A stretch of DNA of 64,000 nucleotides from Planctomycetota bacterium. Lineage in GTDB: Bacteria; Planctomycetota; Phycisphaerae; UBA1845; UTPLA1. Below, in pieces: positions 17,192-26,955 of this stretch. Position 1 is the first letter of the stretch. Each line of letters starts with the position of its first letter. Below the pieces are notes generated by a model. It was not told the DNA's origin, did no database searches, and saw only the letters and a list, made by a program, of their open reading frames with translations. The DNA is taken from positions 23,856 to 87,855 of the forward strand of contig JACRIM010000046.1 in assembly GCA_016235815.1 (NCBI GenBank), written 5' to 3'. Made by a program: the position numbers and the translations under genes.

Positions 17192-20100
17192 GGTGTGTCC
17201 TGATCCTCCGGCAATCCAAGCCGGTCCGATGCTGCGGCCGGCCTCTTCATCGCAGAATCGCTCCGCGCCAGAACATAGTACCCGTACGGCGACACGGCGA
17301 TAATTCGCTGGTCCAGCACGATCACGTCCTTAACCAACTGCGAACGCGAACCATCCCGTCCATCGAGCCGCCCTTCCAGCACCGGCGGATTCTCGATCAG
17401 CGACCGGCCGCCTGCCTTGTCGAGCACGAGAATCTTCGGCGGGCCAAGCTGTGGTCGATCTCGTTGGCCCGGGCGATTCTCGCGATCGTCCGTCCCGTAT
17501 TGCACAACAGTAACCCACTCCGGCGAAGCCGAAATCATCTGTCTGTTGATCGAGGCGTAGGGGCCGAGTTCACGCTGCCACGGTGTTGCCCCTGCCGCGA
17601 GCGGAATGGACCGGATGACAAAATTCGCCTTTTCACCAATTGTCTTGGTGAACAGCAGCAGCCGAAGGGATGACGCAGAACCCTCCGTCGCGCCTTTCAC
17701 TCGATCCAGGCTCATTTCAATCGGCGGCAACGTCAGCGCGTCCAGCGTCAGGCGACGCAACGATTCACCGTTTTCCGCGCGAAAGACCTCGATCTCACTT
17801 CCGGGATAGGTGACCGCAAGGTGCTCGTCGTCGAGCCGCCGAACATCAAGCACGCCGGCCGGCGCGGGGCGATTCCACAACGTGCGGCCCGTCAGCAAAT
17901 CGCGCCCCACCAGCCCGCTCGCGCTGCCATAGGAAATCACGCGGCGGTTGATGGAAAACGGAATCGCGAACGGTCGATTGGCGTTCTCATCGGAATCCGC
18001 CGCGGCCATCGTCGGAGTACGGCGCGATTTCGATTCAATCGAAAACTGATTGTGAACTCGGCCCGTCTGGGCATCAAGCACACAGACGCCCGGGGGTTCG
18101 GTCTCAATCGCAACGACATAGCCTTCGGCCTCGGCGAGTGCAACCAGTCGCTTGCCGGGGAATCGCCTGCGCCATTGCGGCGCGGCGCCTTGCCGTGCCG
18201 GAACTGCGACAAGCGTTGCACAATCCGTAGCGAGAATGACTGTAGGACCGACGGATATCAAAGGCGGCTCGGGAAGCGCGCCATTCGCGCGATCCAGCGG
18301 CACCGGCGGCCACAACATTCGCCCGGTCGAGAGCCCCACGGCACATGCCTGCATCCCCAAATCCAGCACCGCAACAGGACCGGCGTACGCGGCGGCCTGC
18401 GCCGTGAGTCGAATGTCATCGCCATCAGGATTCGGTTCGTCATCGAGCGGAAGGTTGATCACGTTGGACCAGAGCGACCGCGTCCCGACCGATGCCGTCG
18501 CGCTCAGCCCCTTCACCTGCTTCAAAATACGAAGGGGAACTACGCCGGCCCGCGAATCGAGTGGATGTCGTGCATCCCAGAAACTTCCAACATCAGGCCG
18601 CCCCAGGCTCGCCGCGCTTTCAAGGGCCACGACGTCAAGCGATGTGGCGTTGGACAGTACCGACGGAGCATGACCGACCGATTCCAGCGAGCGAAGCAGA
18701 CCGTTGAGCAGTTCGGACACCGACGTCGGCGCCGCCTTCATCGGAAGCGGCGGAAGTTCCTTCGGCAATTTCAACGACGCGGCATCGCGTTGCAATTCCT
18801 CGATCAATGACCTCGCTCGACCGGGTTCCACCACCGGCAACCCCGGCCCCGGATAAGCCAGGGCAATGGCCAATCGCAATTTCAAAGCGCTGATGCCATC
18901 GCGTGATGCAGAACACCGTACCGCCCGTTCGACGGAGCGACTCAGGTAGTACACGCCGGATTCGTAGTCACCGTCAGCGAAACTTCGTCGAGCGATTAGA
19001 TCATCGAAATCAAACCCAAGGCTGTTCGCCCCGACAGCATCACTGGCGCAGCGCACCGATTCAATTGTTTCGAGATTGAGCTTGCTGAGTTCCAGCGGCG
19101 CATTCGTCGGCCATCGCAATGGCTCCAGCGACTGGAGCACGTTTTTCAGATCCGCCATGTCAAGCTTGCCGTACATCGCGTCAAGCTGCGGCGCGATTCG
19201 TGCCGACACCGTCGTATCCAGCTCCGGCTCCACCGACACCGACAGATCGCCATACTCGCGCGCTGATTTCAATCCGGCCACAAACGCCCCCGGCCAATCT
19301 TTCTTCTCTCGCAGGTAGTCAAACTTCGCCAGTTGCACCTGCGCCTGATCGTCCTTCGACATCGCAACGGCCGCCGCCCGATCGAGGAACGACATTCGTA
19401 CTGAATCGTCGGAAGTCGAGGCGAGATTGACCAACGCCGTTACGCGTTGCCTGCGAATACGGTCTGAAAGCTCCACCGCCTCCGGATCGGAAGGCTTTTC
19501 AACTGCCTTCTCCGATTCGGCCTTCTCCAGCAAATCCAGCACCGTCCCCCATTCCTTTTTCGTCGCGGCCAGCCCCGCGAGGCGGAGCAGCGCCTTGCGA
19601 TCGTTCGGATTCTGCTCCAGCACCGACTCGGCCATTCGACGCGATCGCTCCACATCGGGAAACTTGGCGATGCCCTCGGCGTTCACGCTGTACAGCGCGC
19701 CGTCATAGACAAATAGATTGCCGAACGGTTCATCGAGCGCGACGGCCTCGCCCACGCGCTCGCCGGTATCGGCCTTGAGTCGAATCAGCCCCGCGTCGGT
19801 CGGCACGAAAAGTGTCTCGCCGCACAGCGCCGGCCGACCGACGAGCGGACTCGCGCTGAACGACCACGCACTCTGCCCATTGGCGATATCGAGCGCAAGA
19901 AGGGTCTTGCCGGCCACGAACGCCCGTCGAGCATCGGCGCCCACCAGGTAGCGATGTGAGCCACGCGGGAAACTCCACACCTGCTTGCCCGTCTGTCGAT
20001 TGAACGCCAGCAGCGACTCACCATCAGTCGGCGCGAGGAGGACCAACCCCCCACTCGCCAGCGGCGCGGACGACAGCCATTCATCCGGCTGCGCCAACCC

Positions 20101-21810
20101 TCCGGTCGCCGGCCCAAACGGCCCCCACTGGCGCGGGGCGGCCCGCTGCGACACAGTAAGCGGGGCACGCTTGTACGCCGTCTGCCAGCGAAGCGAAAAA
20201 TCATGCGTTGAAATCGCGATCAACATTCCCGCGCCGGTCGGAACGAACAGCGTTCCCTGATGCACCGTCGGCGGAAGTACACCATTCATCGGAAACATGC
20301 CCGGTTGCCCGGACCCGAGAAGAACCAGTTTCGCGATCTTCCCATCCCGTTGCAGCGCGGCCAGATACAGATCGGCCCCGATCTGCACCGGCGTCACCAG
20401 CAAATCATTCACCGCGATGGGCGGGGCAAGAAAATGGGCATGTCGCAGGCCGTCTTCCACCGGCCCGCCGCGCCCCTTGGTCCACACCGCCTTGCCTGAT
20501 TCCGCCTCATACGCGCGAAGCGAATTCGGCTCGGCAAACTCATCACCGACAAAGATATTGTTCGGAGGCGGCACACCCTCTTTGGTCGGAAACTGCTCGT
20601 TGCTCGTACCGATCTGCTCGATCATGAAGACAAGCCCGAGCGCCGTCGACAACGCACCGCGATATTCATGAAAGAGCGACCGCGTGGTGAACTCATCCAG
20701 TCGGTCGGTGTTGTCGACGTTGTACGTCCCCATCATCTGCCGCTGCGCTTCCACGCGAGGATCGCGTGTCGGCCGCTTCGGCACCGCTCGCCACAATCGC
20801 TCGAACGCCTCCAGATCGTGTGCGACCAATCCCTCGGGGCACGTCGTGAAAAGATGCCGCCCGTCGAACGCCATCTGCCACACGACGGGCCGGCCGGTCT
20901 TCTTCGTCAGGCGCAGCACGTTGGGAAGATTGACGCGCTGCGCGCCAAGCAGACTATCCCGCTGCGACGCATCGGCGGTCAGCGCAGGCTCAACAGCCGT
21001 GAGCTGCCGCGCGGCGCTCGTCGCGGCCGCGGTCGTATCCTTTGTCTTGCTTAGAAACGACTCGATCATCGCCACGCGTCCGGCCTGATCCGCCGGCGCG
21101 GTCGACTTCAGTTGCTCGAGCGTTTGTTGCGCCGTTGTCGAATCACCGGACATTGCCGCGGCAACCACCAGTTTTTGCAGTGTCTGCCACACCGGGATCG
21201 TTGCGTGCGAAAGGCCCAGCAGTTGATTCAACAGATCCACTGCCTCGCCGAATTCCTGCGCGTCAATCAATCGTGCCGCCAACAGATTGATCGCCTCCGG
21301 CCCCGGCGTCGTGTGTGGGAAGCGCGACGCAATCCGACGTAATGCCGGCAAATCACCCGCTGACTGTGCGGCGGCCAGTTGCCCTCTCACGTCCGCGTCG
21401 TAAAGCAGGCGATAGGTCTGCAAGCCCTCCGCGGGCCACGATGCGATTTGCTCCTGCGCACACCGCAGCGCGGAGATGAATTGTTGCCCGTCATCGGGCG
21501 ACACGGTCTTATCGCCGAATTGCTCGACGACGCGCATCAGCGTGTCCGCCGCGAGTTTCCAATCCTGTTGCGCCGCGGCATCCCGCGCCCGTTTTAACCA
21601 GCTCTCCGCATCACGATCGCTCGGCGGAACCAATCCCTCGCGCTCGGTCCGCGGCGCAGGCGCCGGCGGATCGCCAACGGCAACGCCGAAACCAATGAGC
21701 ACGAGAGCGCCGGCAGCCGCGAAGAACGCAAAGCCGCGACGAATCCTGCCGGGTTGACGAAAAAACGGATGCAACGTGGTTATCCTAGGTGGGCGCAAAC
21801 TCGCATACAA
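17188..21810 (-). CDS. Large exported PQQ-like beta-propeller and TPR protein
   Basis: First gene of the ten-gene operon, up to 1540 residues. The start is unsure: TTG 21810 and TTG 21774 (giving LHPFFRQPG) both fit, and the export helix FAFFAAAGALVLIGFGV is present either way. Helical TPR-like repeats lie at about 65-260, a PQQ-type propeller at about 290-720 (RWQTAYKR, GKQVWSFPRG, GQSAWSFSASP), more TPR at about 730-1060, and a second propeller at about 1130-1510 (GRTLWNRPAPAG, YVVAIETEPPG). Such proteins are common in planctomycetes and work as protein-interaction scaffolds; no PQQ enzyme active site is seen. Confidence 0.8.
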   Translation of the reverse strand: MYASLRPPRITTLHPFFRQPGRIRRGFAFFAAAGALVLIGFGVAVGDPPAPAPRTEREGLVPPSDRDAESWLKRARDAAAQQDWKLAADTLMRVVEQFGDKTVSPDDGQQFISALRCAQEQIASWPAEGLQTYRLLYDADVRGQLAAAQSAGDLPALRRIASRFPHTTPGPEAINLLAARLIDAQEFGEAVDLLNQLLGLSHATIPVWQTLQKLVVAAAMSGDSTTAQQTLEQLKSTAPADQAGRVAMIESFLSKTKDTTAAATSAARQLTAVEPALTADASQRDSLLGAQRVNLPNVLRLTKKTGRPVVWQMAFDGRHLFTTCPEGLVAHDLEAFERLWRAVPKRPTRDPRVEAQRQMMGTYNVDNTDRLDEFTTRSLFHEYRGALSTALGLVFMIEQIGTSNEQFPTKEGVPPPNNIFVGDEFAEPNSLRAYEAESGKAVWTKGRGGPVEDGLRHAHFLAPPIAVNDLLVTPVQIGADLYLAALQRDGKIAKLVLLGSGQPGMFPMNGVLPPTVHQGTLFVPTGAGMLIAISTHDFSLRWQTAYKRAPLTVSQRAAPRQWGPFGPATGGLAQPDEWLSSAPLASGGLVLLAPTDGESLLAFNRQTGKQVWSFPRGSHRYLVGADARRAFVAGKTLLALDIANGQSAWSFSASPLVGRPALCGETLFVPTDAGLIRLKADTGERVGEAVALDEPFGNLFVYDGALYSVNAEGIAKFPDVERSRRMAESVLEQNPNDRKALLRLAGLAATKKEWGTVLDLLEKAESEKAVEKPSDPEAVELSDRIRRQRVTALVNLASTSDDSVRMSFLDRAAAVAMSKDDQAQVQLAKFDYLREKKDWPGAFVAGLKSAREYGDLSVSVEPELDTTVSARIAPQLDAMYGKLDMADLKNVLQSLEPLRWPTNAPLELSKLNLETIESVRCASDAVGANSLGFDFDDLIARRSFADGDYESGVYYLSRSVERAVRCSASRDGISALKLRLAIALAYPGPGLPVVEPGRARSLIEELQRDAASLKLPKELPPLPMKAAPTSVSELLNGLLRSLESVGHAPSVLSNATSLDVVALESAASLGRPDVGSFWDARHPLDSRAGVVPLRILKQVKGLSATASVGTRSLWSNVINLPLDDEPNPDGDDIRLTAQAAAYAGPVAVLDLGMQACAVGLSTGRMLWPPVPLDRANGALPEPPLISVGPTVILATDCATLVAVPARQGAAPQWRRRFPGKRLVALAEAEGYVVAIETEPPGVCVLDAQTGRVHNQFSIESKSRRTPTMAAADSDENANRPFAIPFSINRRVISYGSASGLVGRDLLTGRTLWNRPAPAGVLDVRRLDDEHLAVTYPGSEIEVFRAENGESLRRLTLDALTLPPIEMSLDRVKGATEGSASSLRLLLFTKTIGEKANFVIRSIPLAAGATPWQRELGPYASINRQMISASPEWVTVVQYGTDDRENRPGQRDRPQLGPPKILVLDKAGGRSLIENPPVLEGRLDGRDGSRSQLVKDVIVLDQRIIAVSPYGYYVLARSDSAMKRPAAASDRLGLPEDQDTP

Positions 21811-21854
21811 TGAGAACGGTCGCCGCGGCGACGGTTTTCAAAGGATTCACCCTC

Positions 21855-22775
21855 GTGAGCGAAGTGGCAGAAACAGGCGACCCGCGCGTCACAAAGGCGT
21901 CACATGGACCCGGCGTACAGGGTCGAAGTCGCCCAACACTCGCCGAAGGCCTGAGCGCTGCCCTGCACTTCCTCTTCCCCATTAACTCGCGCGGCAAGGT
22001 ACAGGCGGCATTGGCGTTCGAGAGCGCCCACGTCTGGTTTGTCCCCGTCGGCCTTCTCATTGGGCTGGCCTGGGCCGGATTGTTCAAAAGCACTTGGCGG
22101 CTTTATGGCGAAGTGGCCAGCCTGCGCGTGATTCCCCCGTTGGCGATCGTCATCGTGGAGAGTCTGATCACCGGGCCTTTCCTTATGCTCGGCCTGGCAA
22201 GAACCGTTAATCTCCTGACCAGCGCCCGCCCGTGGCGCCCCCCGATCGACGCCGCTGAACCGCTTTCGCCTGCCGGGACTCTCGCCCTCGCGCTTTCCGC
22301 CCTTTCATTGTGGGTCTTTATTGCCAGCATCCCGCCGACCTCCGGGTGGTGGCCGCCGCCGGACGATTGGCGATATCCCCTGCGGCACCTTTACCCCGCG
22401 CCGATCTACCGCTCACTCGTCCTCGCGCCCATCTGGGGACGCTGGGCACTCCTGCTCGCGGGAACCGTCGGCCGCACCGCCAAGTATGCCGACGACCAGA
22501 CCGTGGCCCTGTGTCGCCCTCTTGCCCCAGGCCGCCTCCTGCTTCACACGATCTTTCCAATGACGATCACATCGGCCTATCTGAGCCGCGATGGAAACTA
22601 CTTAACAGGAATTATCGTAGGCATGATCGTGTTCCTGGCGGCCTATGTGCCAAGCGTCGTCATGGCTCGGCGCGGCGGCGGTCAGACGCGCCAGTCCCTT
22701 TACGCCGTCGGGCTTGTGGGCCAACTTTCCTTCCTTGCCGCATACCGGGCTTTCTGGCCGCTCGTTCACGGGTAG
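21855..22775 (+). CDS. Polytopic membrane protein of unknown function
   Basis: The start is chosen at GTG 21855, with AAAGGA about 11 nt upstream; the frame is open back to GTG 21789, which would overlap the divergent propeller gene. About six to seven hydrophobic segments are visible (for example VWFVPVGLLIGLAWAGLF, LTGIIVGMIVFLAAYVPSV). No family recognised; I considered CobS but its Asp motifs are absent. It sits 50 nt before comEC and is probably cotranscribed with it. Confidence 0.65.
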   Translation: MSEVAETGDPRVTKASHGPGVQGRSRPTLAEGLSAALHFLFPINSRGKVQAALAFESAHVWFVPVGLLIGLAWAGLFKSTWRLYGEVASLRVIPPLAIVIVESLITGPFLMLGLARTVNLLTSARPWRPPIDAAEPLSPAGTLALALSALSLWVFIASIPPTSGWWPPPDDWRYPLRHLYPAPIYRSLVLAPIWGRWALLLAGTVGRTAKYADDQTVALCRPLAPGRLLLHTIFPMTITSAYLSRDGNYLTGIIVGMIVFLAAYVPSVVMARRGGGQTRQSLYAVGLVGQLSFLAAYRAFWPLVHG

Positions 22776-22825
22776 GATTCAAACCCGGTGCCCTTCATTG
22801 ATATTTCGCGGGCCCGAGGTTTCCA

Positions 22826-25396
22826 ATGCGCGTCGTTGAGGCCGTTGATCTCACTGCCGGTGTGACGTCAACAGAAGAGGCCCCCTCGCGCGCCCCCGCG
22901 CCATTGCTGCCGGTTGCCGTGGGAATGATGGCGGGTGTCCTGCTCGACGATCGCGCGGCGCTGAGTGCCTGGTTTTACGCTGTTGCACTGGTGATCACCA
23001 CCTCGCTCATCCTCGCGATGAAGCTGCGAATCCACTCCCATTTGGTCTTGCTCGTCCTTGCCTCGGCAAGCATCGGCGCCCTCCGCTATCACCTGGCCTT
23101 CCGAACAATTCCGGCCGATCACATCGCGCATCGCACCGCCGACGAGCCGGTGTTGTGCCACCTTCGCGGGCGCGTGCTGACAATCCCGGATATCCGCGAA
23201 CCGGACCCGAGCGTGCCGCGCGCCTACGAAGTCGGACCCAAGACCCGGTTCCTGCTGGAAGCATCGCTCGTCGACTCAGGTCATTCGATGGTCCCCGCGT
23301 CCGGACGGATCGCGGTCTCCATCAAAGAGCCTGTCCTGCGGGTGCGGGCCGGCGACATCGTTGAGATGACCGGCTGGCTTTATCGACCGAGACCACCCGC
23401 AAACCCCGGCGAATACGATCGGGCGCTGGCAAGTCGCCGCGCCGGCATTCTCGCGGGAATGTCCTGTGATCATGCCGAAGGCGTGCGGGTCATCGGCCAC
23501 ACCGGACGCGGATTGTTGGACACACTCCGCCTCCGACTAAGCGCCTTGCTCCTGCACGAATGCCTCCCGGAAGACGACCCCGGCGCCGGTGTGATCGCCG
23601 CTGTCGTACTCGGCCATCGCGACTCTGTGCCAAAGGCCATGAACGACGCGTTCGTCCGCACGGGAAACGCACACTTCCTCGCCGCCAGCGGCATGAACGT
23701 CGCCTGGGTGGCATTGACCGGCTGGGTTGTGCTCGCCCTTCTCGGAGTCTACTACCGCACACGTGCCATCGTCATGGCATTGCTCATCGCCGTGTATGTC
23801 CTGACCGCCGAGCCGGAGCCTTCCATCCAGCGCGCCGGCGTCATGGGGCTGCTCGGTTGCCTCTGCCTATTCCTCCGGGGACGCAGAAGCGTGCTCAACT
23901 GGTTGGCCTGTTCCGCCGTGGTTGTCTTAATGGTCGACCCGGCCGACTTGTTCCGACCCGGCTTTCAATTGAGTTTTCTCGGCGCCCTCGCCGCTTCTCA
24001 CGTGGCGACTACCATTCGCACCTACGCTACACCACGCATCATCCACGCAGCCGACCGAATCGGCCTTCGACCCTATCTCGTCGCCTATGGCTTCATGCCG
24101 CACGAGGCCGACCCGCACATCGACCTCGACACATCGCTGCGCGGCTCGCTCGCGGTTTGGTTCGTCAAAGCGCTGGGGCTGACCGCGACGGTATCGCTGG
24201 CCTGTTGGATCGCGACGGCACCGCTGTGCTGCTATGCGTTCGGACAGATCACCCCGTGGGGCGTCCTCGGAACGATGATCCTCTGGCTACCGGCCTTGCT
24301 CGCCACCATCGTCGGGTTCGTCAAACTCGCGCTGGGGATCGCGTTTCCGTCGTCAGCGATCTTCTTGGGACCGTTGCTGGCGTGGGCAACAAACTGCATG
24401 ACGGCCGTAGTGGATTTCCTTTCACACCTTCCCGGCACGATGATCGACGGACGAAAACCCTCACTTGCATGGGTCTTGGCGACCTACGCCGTCATTGCAT
24501 GGGGCGTGTATTGGCCGGGGGTCCGCAGATTCCCCCACCGATTCAAAATCGCGACACTGATAATTCTCCTATGGTGGGCGATACCGCCGCGATGGGTTAC
24601 GCACGACGCCGACGCGCTCAACGTCTGGATGCTCGCGGTTGGAGATGGAACCGGCACGGTGGTTGAGTTCCCGAATGGGAAAGTTGCCGTGGTGGATTTC
24701 GGCACACGTTCACCCTTTGCCGCTGGGAACGTGGCCACGGCGTTTCTTCGCGAGCGCGGCATTCGTCGCGTCGACACGGTCTTCATCTCACACACCGACT
24801 TCGACCACTTCAGCGGGATAGAAGCCATCGCGCGGGAGTTTGAGCTTGGACGCCTGATCGTCAACGATCACTTCGAACCATACATCCGGGAGAATTCCGC
24901 ATCGTGGCGTTTTCTCAAAACGATCCACGAAGCGGGCGTGCCCGTTGAAATCGTTAACGGCCCAAAAACATTTGACGAGTTTGGCGACGTACACCTGGAA
25001 GCAATCTGGCCGCCGCCCCTGTCCGAGGAGCAATTCGCGGCGGACAACGAACGGTCAATGGTGTTGAGCCTGACCTATCAAGGCCGGCGTCTGTTGCTCA
25101 CCGGCGACATCGCTAAACAAGGCATGGCGGGCCTGCTGCAAAAGGGAAACGTGACGGCCGACGTGCTCGCGCTCCCGCATCACGGAAGCGTCGTCACAAA
25201 CACAAAGCCTTTCATCGACGCCGTGAATCCTACCATTTGCGTGCGATCCAGCGGCCAGCGCCGATCCATGACTCGCAATGGCATCGAAGCAATCGTCGGC
25301 AATCGGAAGTACTTCAACACCTCCGACGACGGTTGCGTGCTGGTCCGTATTGAAAAAGGAAATGCCACGGCACAGGCGATCATGCGGGCGAAGTAA
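22826..25396 (+). CDS. comEC: ComEC/Rec2 DNA-uptake channel
   Basis: 856 residues, full length. The N-terminal part has membrane segments and an OB-like domain (AGDIVEMTGWLYRP, PANPGEYDRA). The competence membrane domain has the family motif TGNAHFLAASGMNVAWV and a later QLSFLGALAA. The C-terminal metallo-beta-lactamase domain has VFISHTDFDHFSGI (SHxDxDH) and LALPHHGS. ComEC transports single-stranded DNA across the inner membrane during transformation and also occurs in genomes with no proven competence. It converges with the MFS gene at a 9-nt gap. Confidence 0.93.
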   Translation: MRVVEAVDLTAGVTSTEEAPSRAPAPLLPVAVGMMAGVLLDDRAALSAWFYAVALVITTSLILAMKLRIHSHLVLLVLASASIGALRYHLAFRTIPADHIAHRTADEPVLCHLRGRVLTIPDIREPDPSVPRAYEVGPKTRFLLEASLVDSGHSMVPASGRIAVSIKEPVLRVRAGDIVEMTGWLYRPRPPANPGEYDRALASRRAGILAGMSCDHAEGVRVIGHTGRGLLDTLRLRLSALLLHECLPEDDPGAGVIAAVVLGHRDSVPKAMNDAFVRTGNAHFLAASGMNVAWVALTGWVVLALLGVYYRTRAIVMALLIAVYVLTAEPEPSIQRAGVMGLLGCLCLFLRGRRSVLNWLACSAVVVLMVDPADLFRPGFQLSFLGALAASHVATTIRTYATPRIIHAADRIGLRPYLVAYGFMPHEADPHIDLDTSLRGSLAVWFVKALGLTATVSLACWIATAPLCCYAFGQITPWGVLGTMILWLPALLATIVGFVKLALGIAFPSSAIFLGPLLAWATNCMTAVVDFLSHLPGTMIDGRKPSLAWVLATYAVIAWGVYWPGVRRFPHRFKIATLIILLWWAIPPRWVTHDADALNVWMLAVGDGTGTVVEFPNGKVAVVDFGTRSPFAAGNVATAFLRERGIRRVDTVFISHTDFDHFSGIEAIAREFELGRLIVNDHFEPYIRENSASWRFLKTIHEAGVPVEIVNGPKTFDEFGDVHLEAIWPPPLSEEQFAADNERSMVLSLTYQGRRLLLTGDIAKQGMAGLLQKGNVTADVLALPHHGSVVTNTKPFIDAVNPTICVRSSGQRRSMTRNGIEAIVGNRKYFNTSDDGCVLVRIEKGNATAQAIMRAK

Positions 25397-25405
25397 TCGG
25401 CAGGT

Positions 25406-26863
25406 TTATGTACCCACGGTAGACGTGCCGCGGTGACGTATCCAAAGATAGGTCATCAGTCCCGCTCCCATCAACCCGAACGGCAACATCGAGCCGAACC
25501 ACGCCATTGGGTTTATTGGAGCAATAATAGAACCTTTGGTTGCCACTTGTGTCGTGGTCATGGCTCCGGATTTCGCGAGATAATCAAATAGTACGCCAAC
25601 ACCAAGCCCAGACAACATGGAACCGTAGTATTGAAACGAATCGATAATGCCCGCAGCACAGCCGGCCATTTTTCTTCCACCCAAATCCATCGGCGCGGCA
25701 GCCCCAAGAATCGAATGGGTCGAGTTGCAGAAGGCGGCGATTCCCATCACGACGATGGCCGTTGCCACGGGCGAGCCCCCAGCGCCCTGCGGCATCAACA
25801 TCGCCACGACCGTCAATGCAATTTGGCCTAAGTAAAGGACCGCCGCGACGGGAGCGCGGCGACCATTAAAGAACCAATCAGACACATACCCCGACGCCAT
25901 GGAACCTAGGGTCGCAGTAATGGGCAGTCCCCAGACGAAAAACGTGAACAGCCCGGTCTCTTTACCGGCTCCCCAGACGTTGAGCAGATAGCTCGCCCAC
26001 CACGACGCGATCGAGCCGCGTACAAACCCCGTGCAAAAATAGGCCCCCGCGATGAACCAAACAACCCTGTTAGATGCAATCTTGCGAAACACATCCCTAA
26101 GTTTGAATCGGTCCGTCGACGTATCGCCTTCCTCGTCATGTTGAACGGAAAACCCCGCTTCCTCCGGCGTGTTCTTCACAGCCAGATTCATGATGATCGT
26201 GACAACGATAATTACGACCGGCGGCACAAAAAACATATAGTGCCAGTGGAGTTTCGGAACCGTTAACGTAAAGAACATCAGCGGAATGGCCACACCGGTT
26301 GCTAGCACCTGAGCCAACTGGCCCGCGCCGATCTGTCCCAGGTTGATCATGGCCCCAAACACGCCTGCAAAAGCGCCTCGCTCCTTTCGCCGAAACCACG
26401 CGGTATTGATCTTAATGAACCCAGGCGCCCCGAATGCCTGAAAGTAACCGTCCGCCGTTCGAATGAGGATCAGAACCGGCAAGATCGCGGCACCAAGAGA
26501 AAACCACGCACCCGGGCCATGGAATTTCCAGGCCGCCAATCCAAATAGGACGTTCAGGATGACGGTCGTAATCGCACCGATCGTCATGGCCCGCTTGCCG
26601 CCAATGCGATCGGTGATCAATCCGTTGACCATTTGACCGACCGCGTAAGCGCCGTCACGGCCGGTCTTGATTCCACCGTAGTCACGGTTGGTCAGGCCAA
26701 GGTCACGCTGAACATCCGGCGCGACCGGGTCAAGGTTGTACCGACACAAATAATACGACGCGTACGTCAGCCCAAGAAATATCCAGTTTTGCCCGCGGCG
26801 CAGGCGATAGCCCGGCGGATGGACGATGGGCGCGGTATCGTTCGCGGGTGACGTGGACTGCAT
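25406..26863 (-). CDS. MFS transporter, organophosphate:phosphate antiporter (GlpT/UhpT-like) type
   Basis: Start at ATG 26863, with AAGGGAA about 7 nt upstream; the frame is open to 26953 without support. 485 residues, about twelve membrane segments. The N-terminus YASYYLCRYNLDPVAPDVQ and the following DRIGGKRAM loop fit the OPA subfamily of the major facilitator superfamily. The likely substrate is a sugar phosphate or other organophosphate; the exact one cannot be read. It is divergent from the enolase-superfamily gene by 92 nt. Confidence 0.85.
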   Translation of the reverse strand: MQSTSPANDTAPIVHPPGYRLRRGQNWIFLGLTYASYYLCRYNLDPVAPDVQRDLGLTNRDYGGIKTGRDGAYAVGQMVNGLITDRIGGKRAMTIGAITTVILNVLFGLAAWKFHGPGAWFSLGAAILPVLILIRTADGYFQAFGAPGFIKINTAWFRRKERGAFAGVFGAMINLGQIGAGQLAQVLATGVAIPLMFFTLTVPKLHWHYMFFVPPVVIIVVTIIMNLAVKNTPEEAGFSVQHDEEGDTSTDRFKLRDVFRKIASNRVVWFIAGAYFCTGFVRGSIASWWASYLLNVWGAGKETGLFTFFVWGLPITATLGSMASGYVSDWFFNGRRAPVAAVLYLGQIALTVVAMLMPQGAGGSPVATAIVVMGIAAFCNSTHSILGAAAPMDLGGRKMAGCAAGIIDSFQYYGSMLSGLGVGVLFDYLAKSGAMTTTQVATKGSIIAPINPMAWFGSMLPFGLMGAGLMTYLWIRHRGTSTVGT

Positions 26864-26955
26864 TCCGTTTCCCTTGGGCTGAAGGACTGTACTTGCCGGT
26901 CCGCAGCCGAGCAACCCGCGACGCGCGTCCCGAAAAGCCCCGTACAATCGCACTC

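Noticed and set aside
21789..22775. Cobalamin synthase (CobS)
   Set aside because: Hydrophobic profile alone suggested it, but the expected Asp-rich motif and length pattern are absent.
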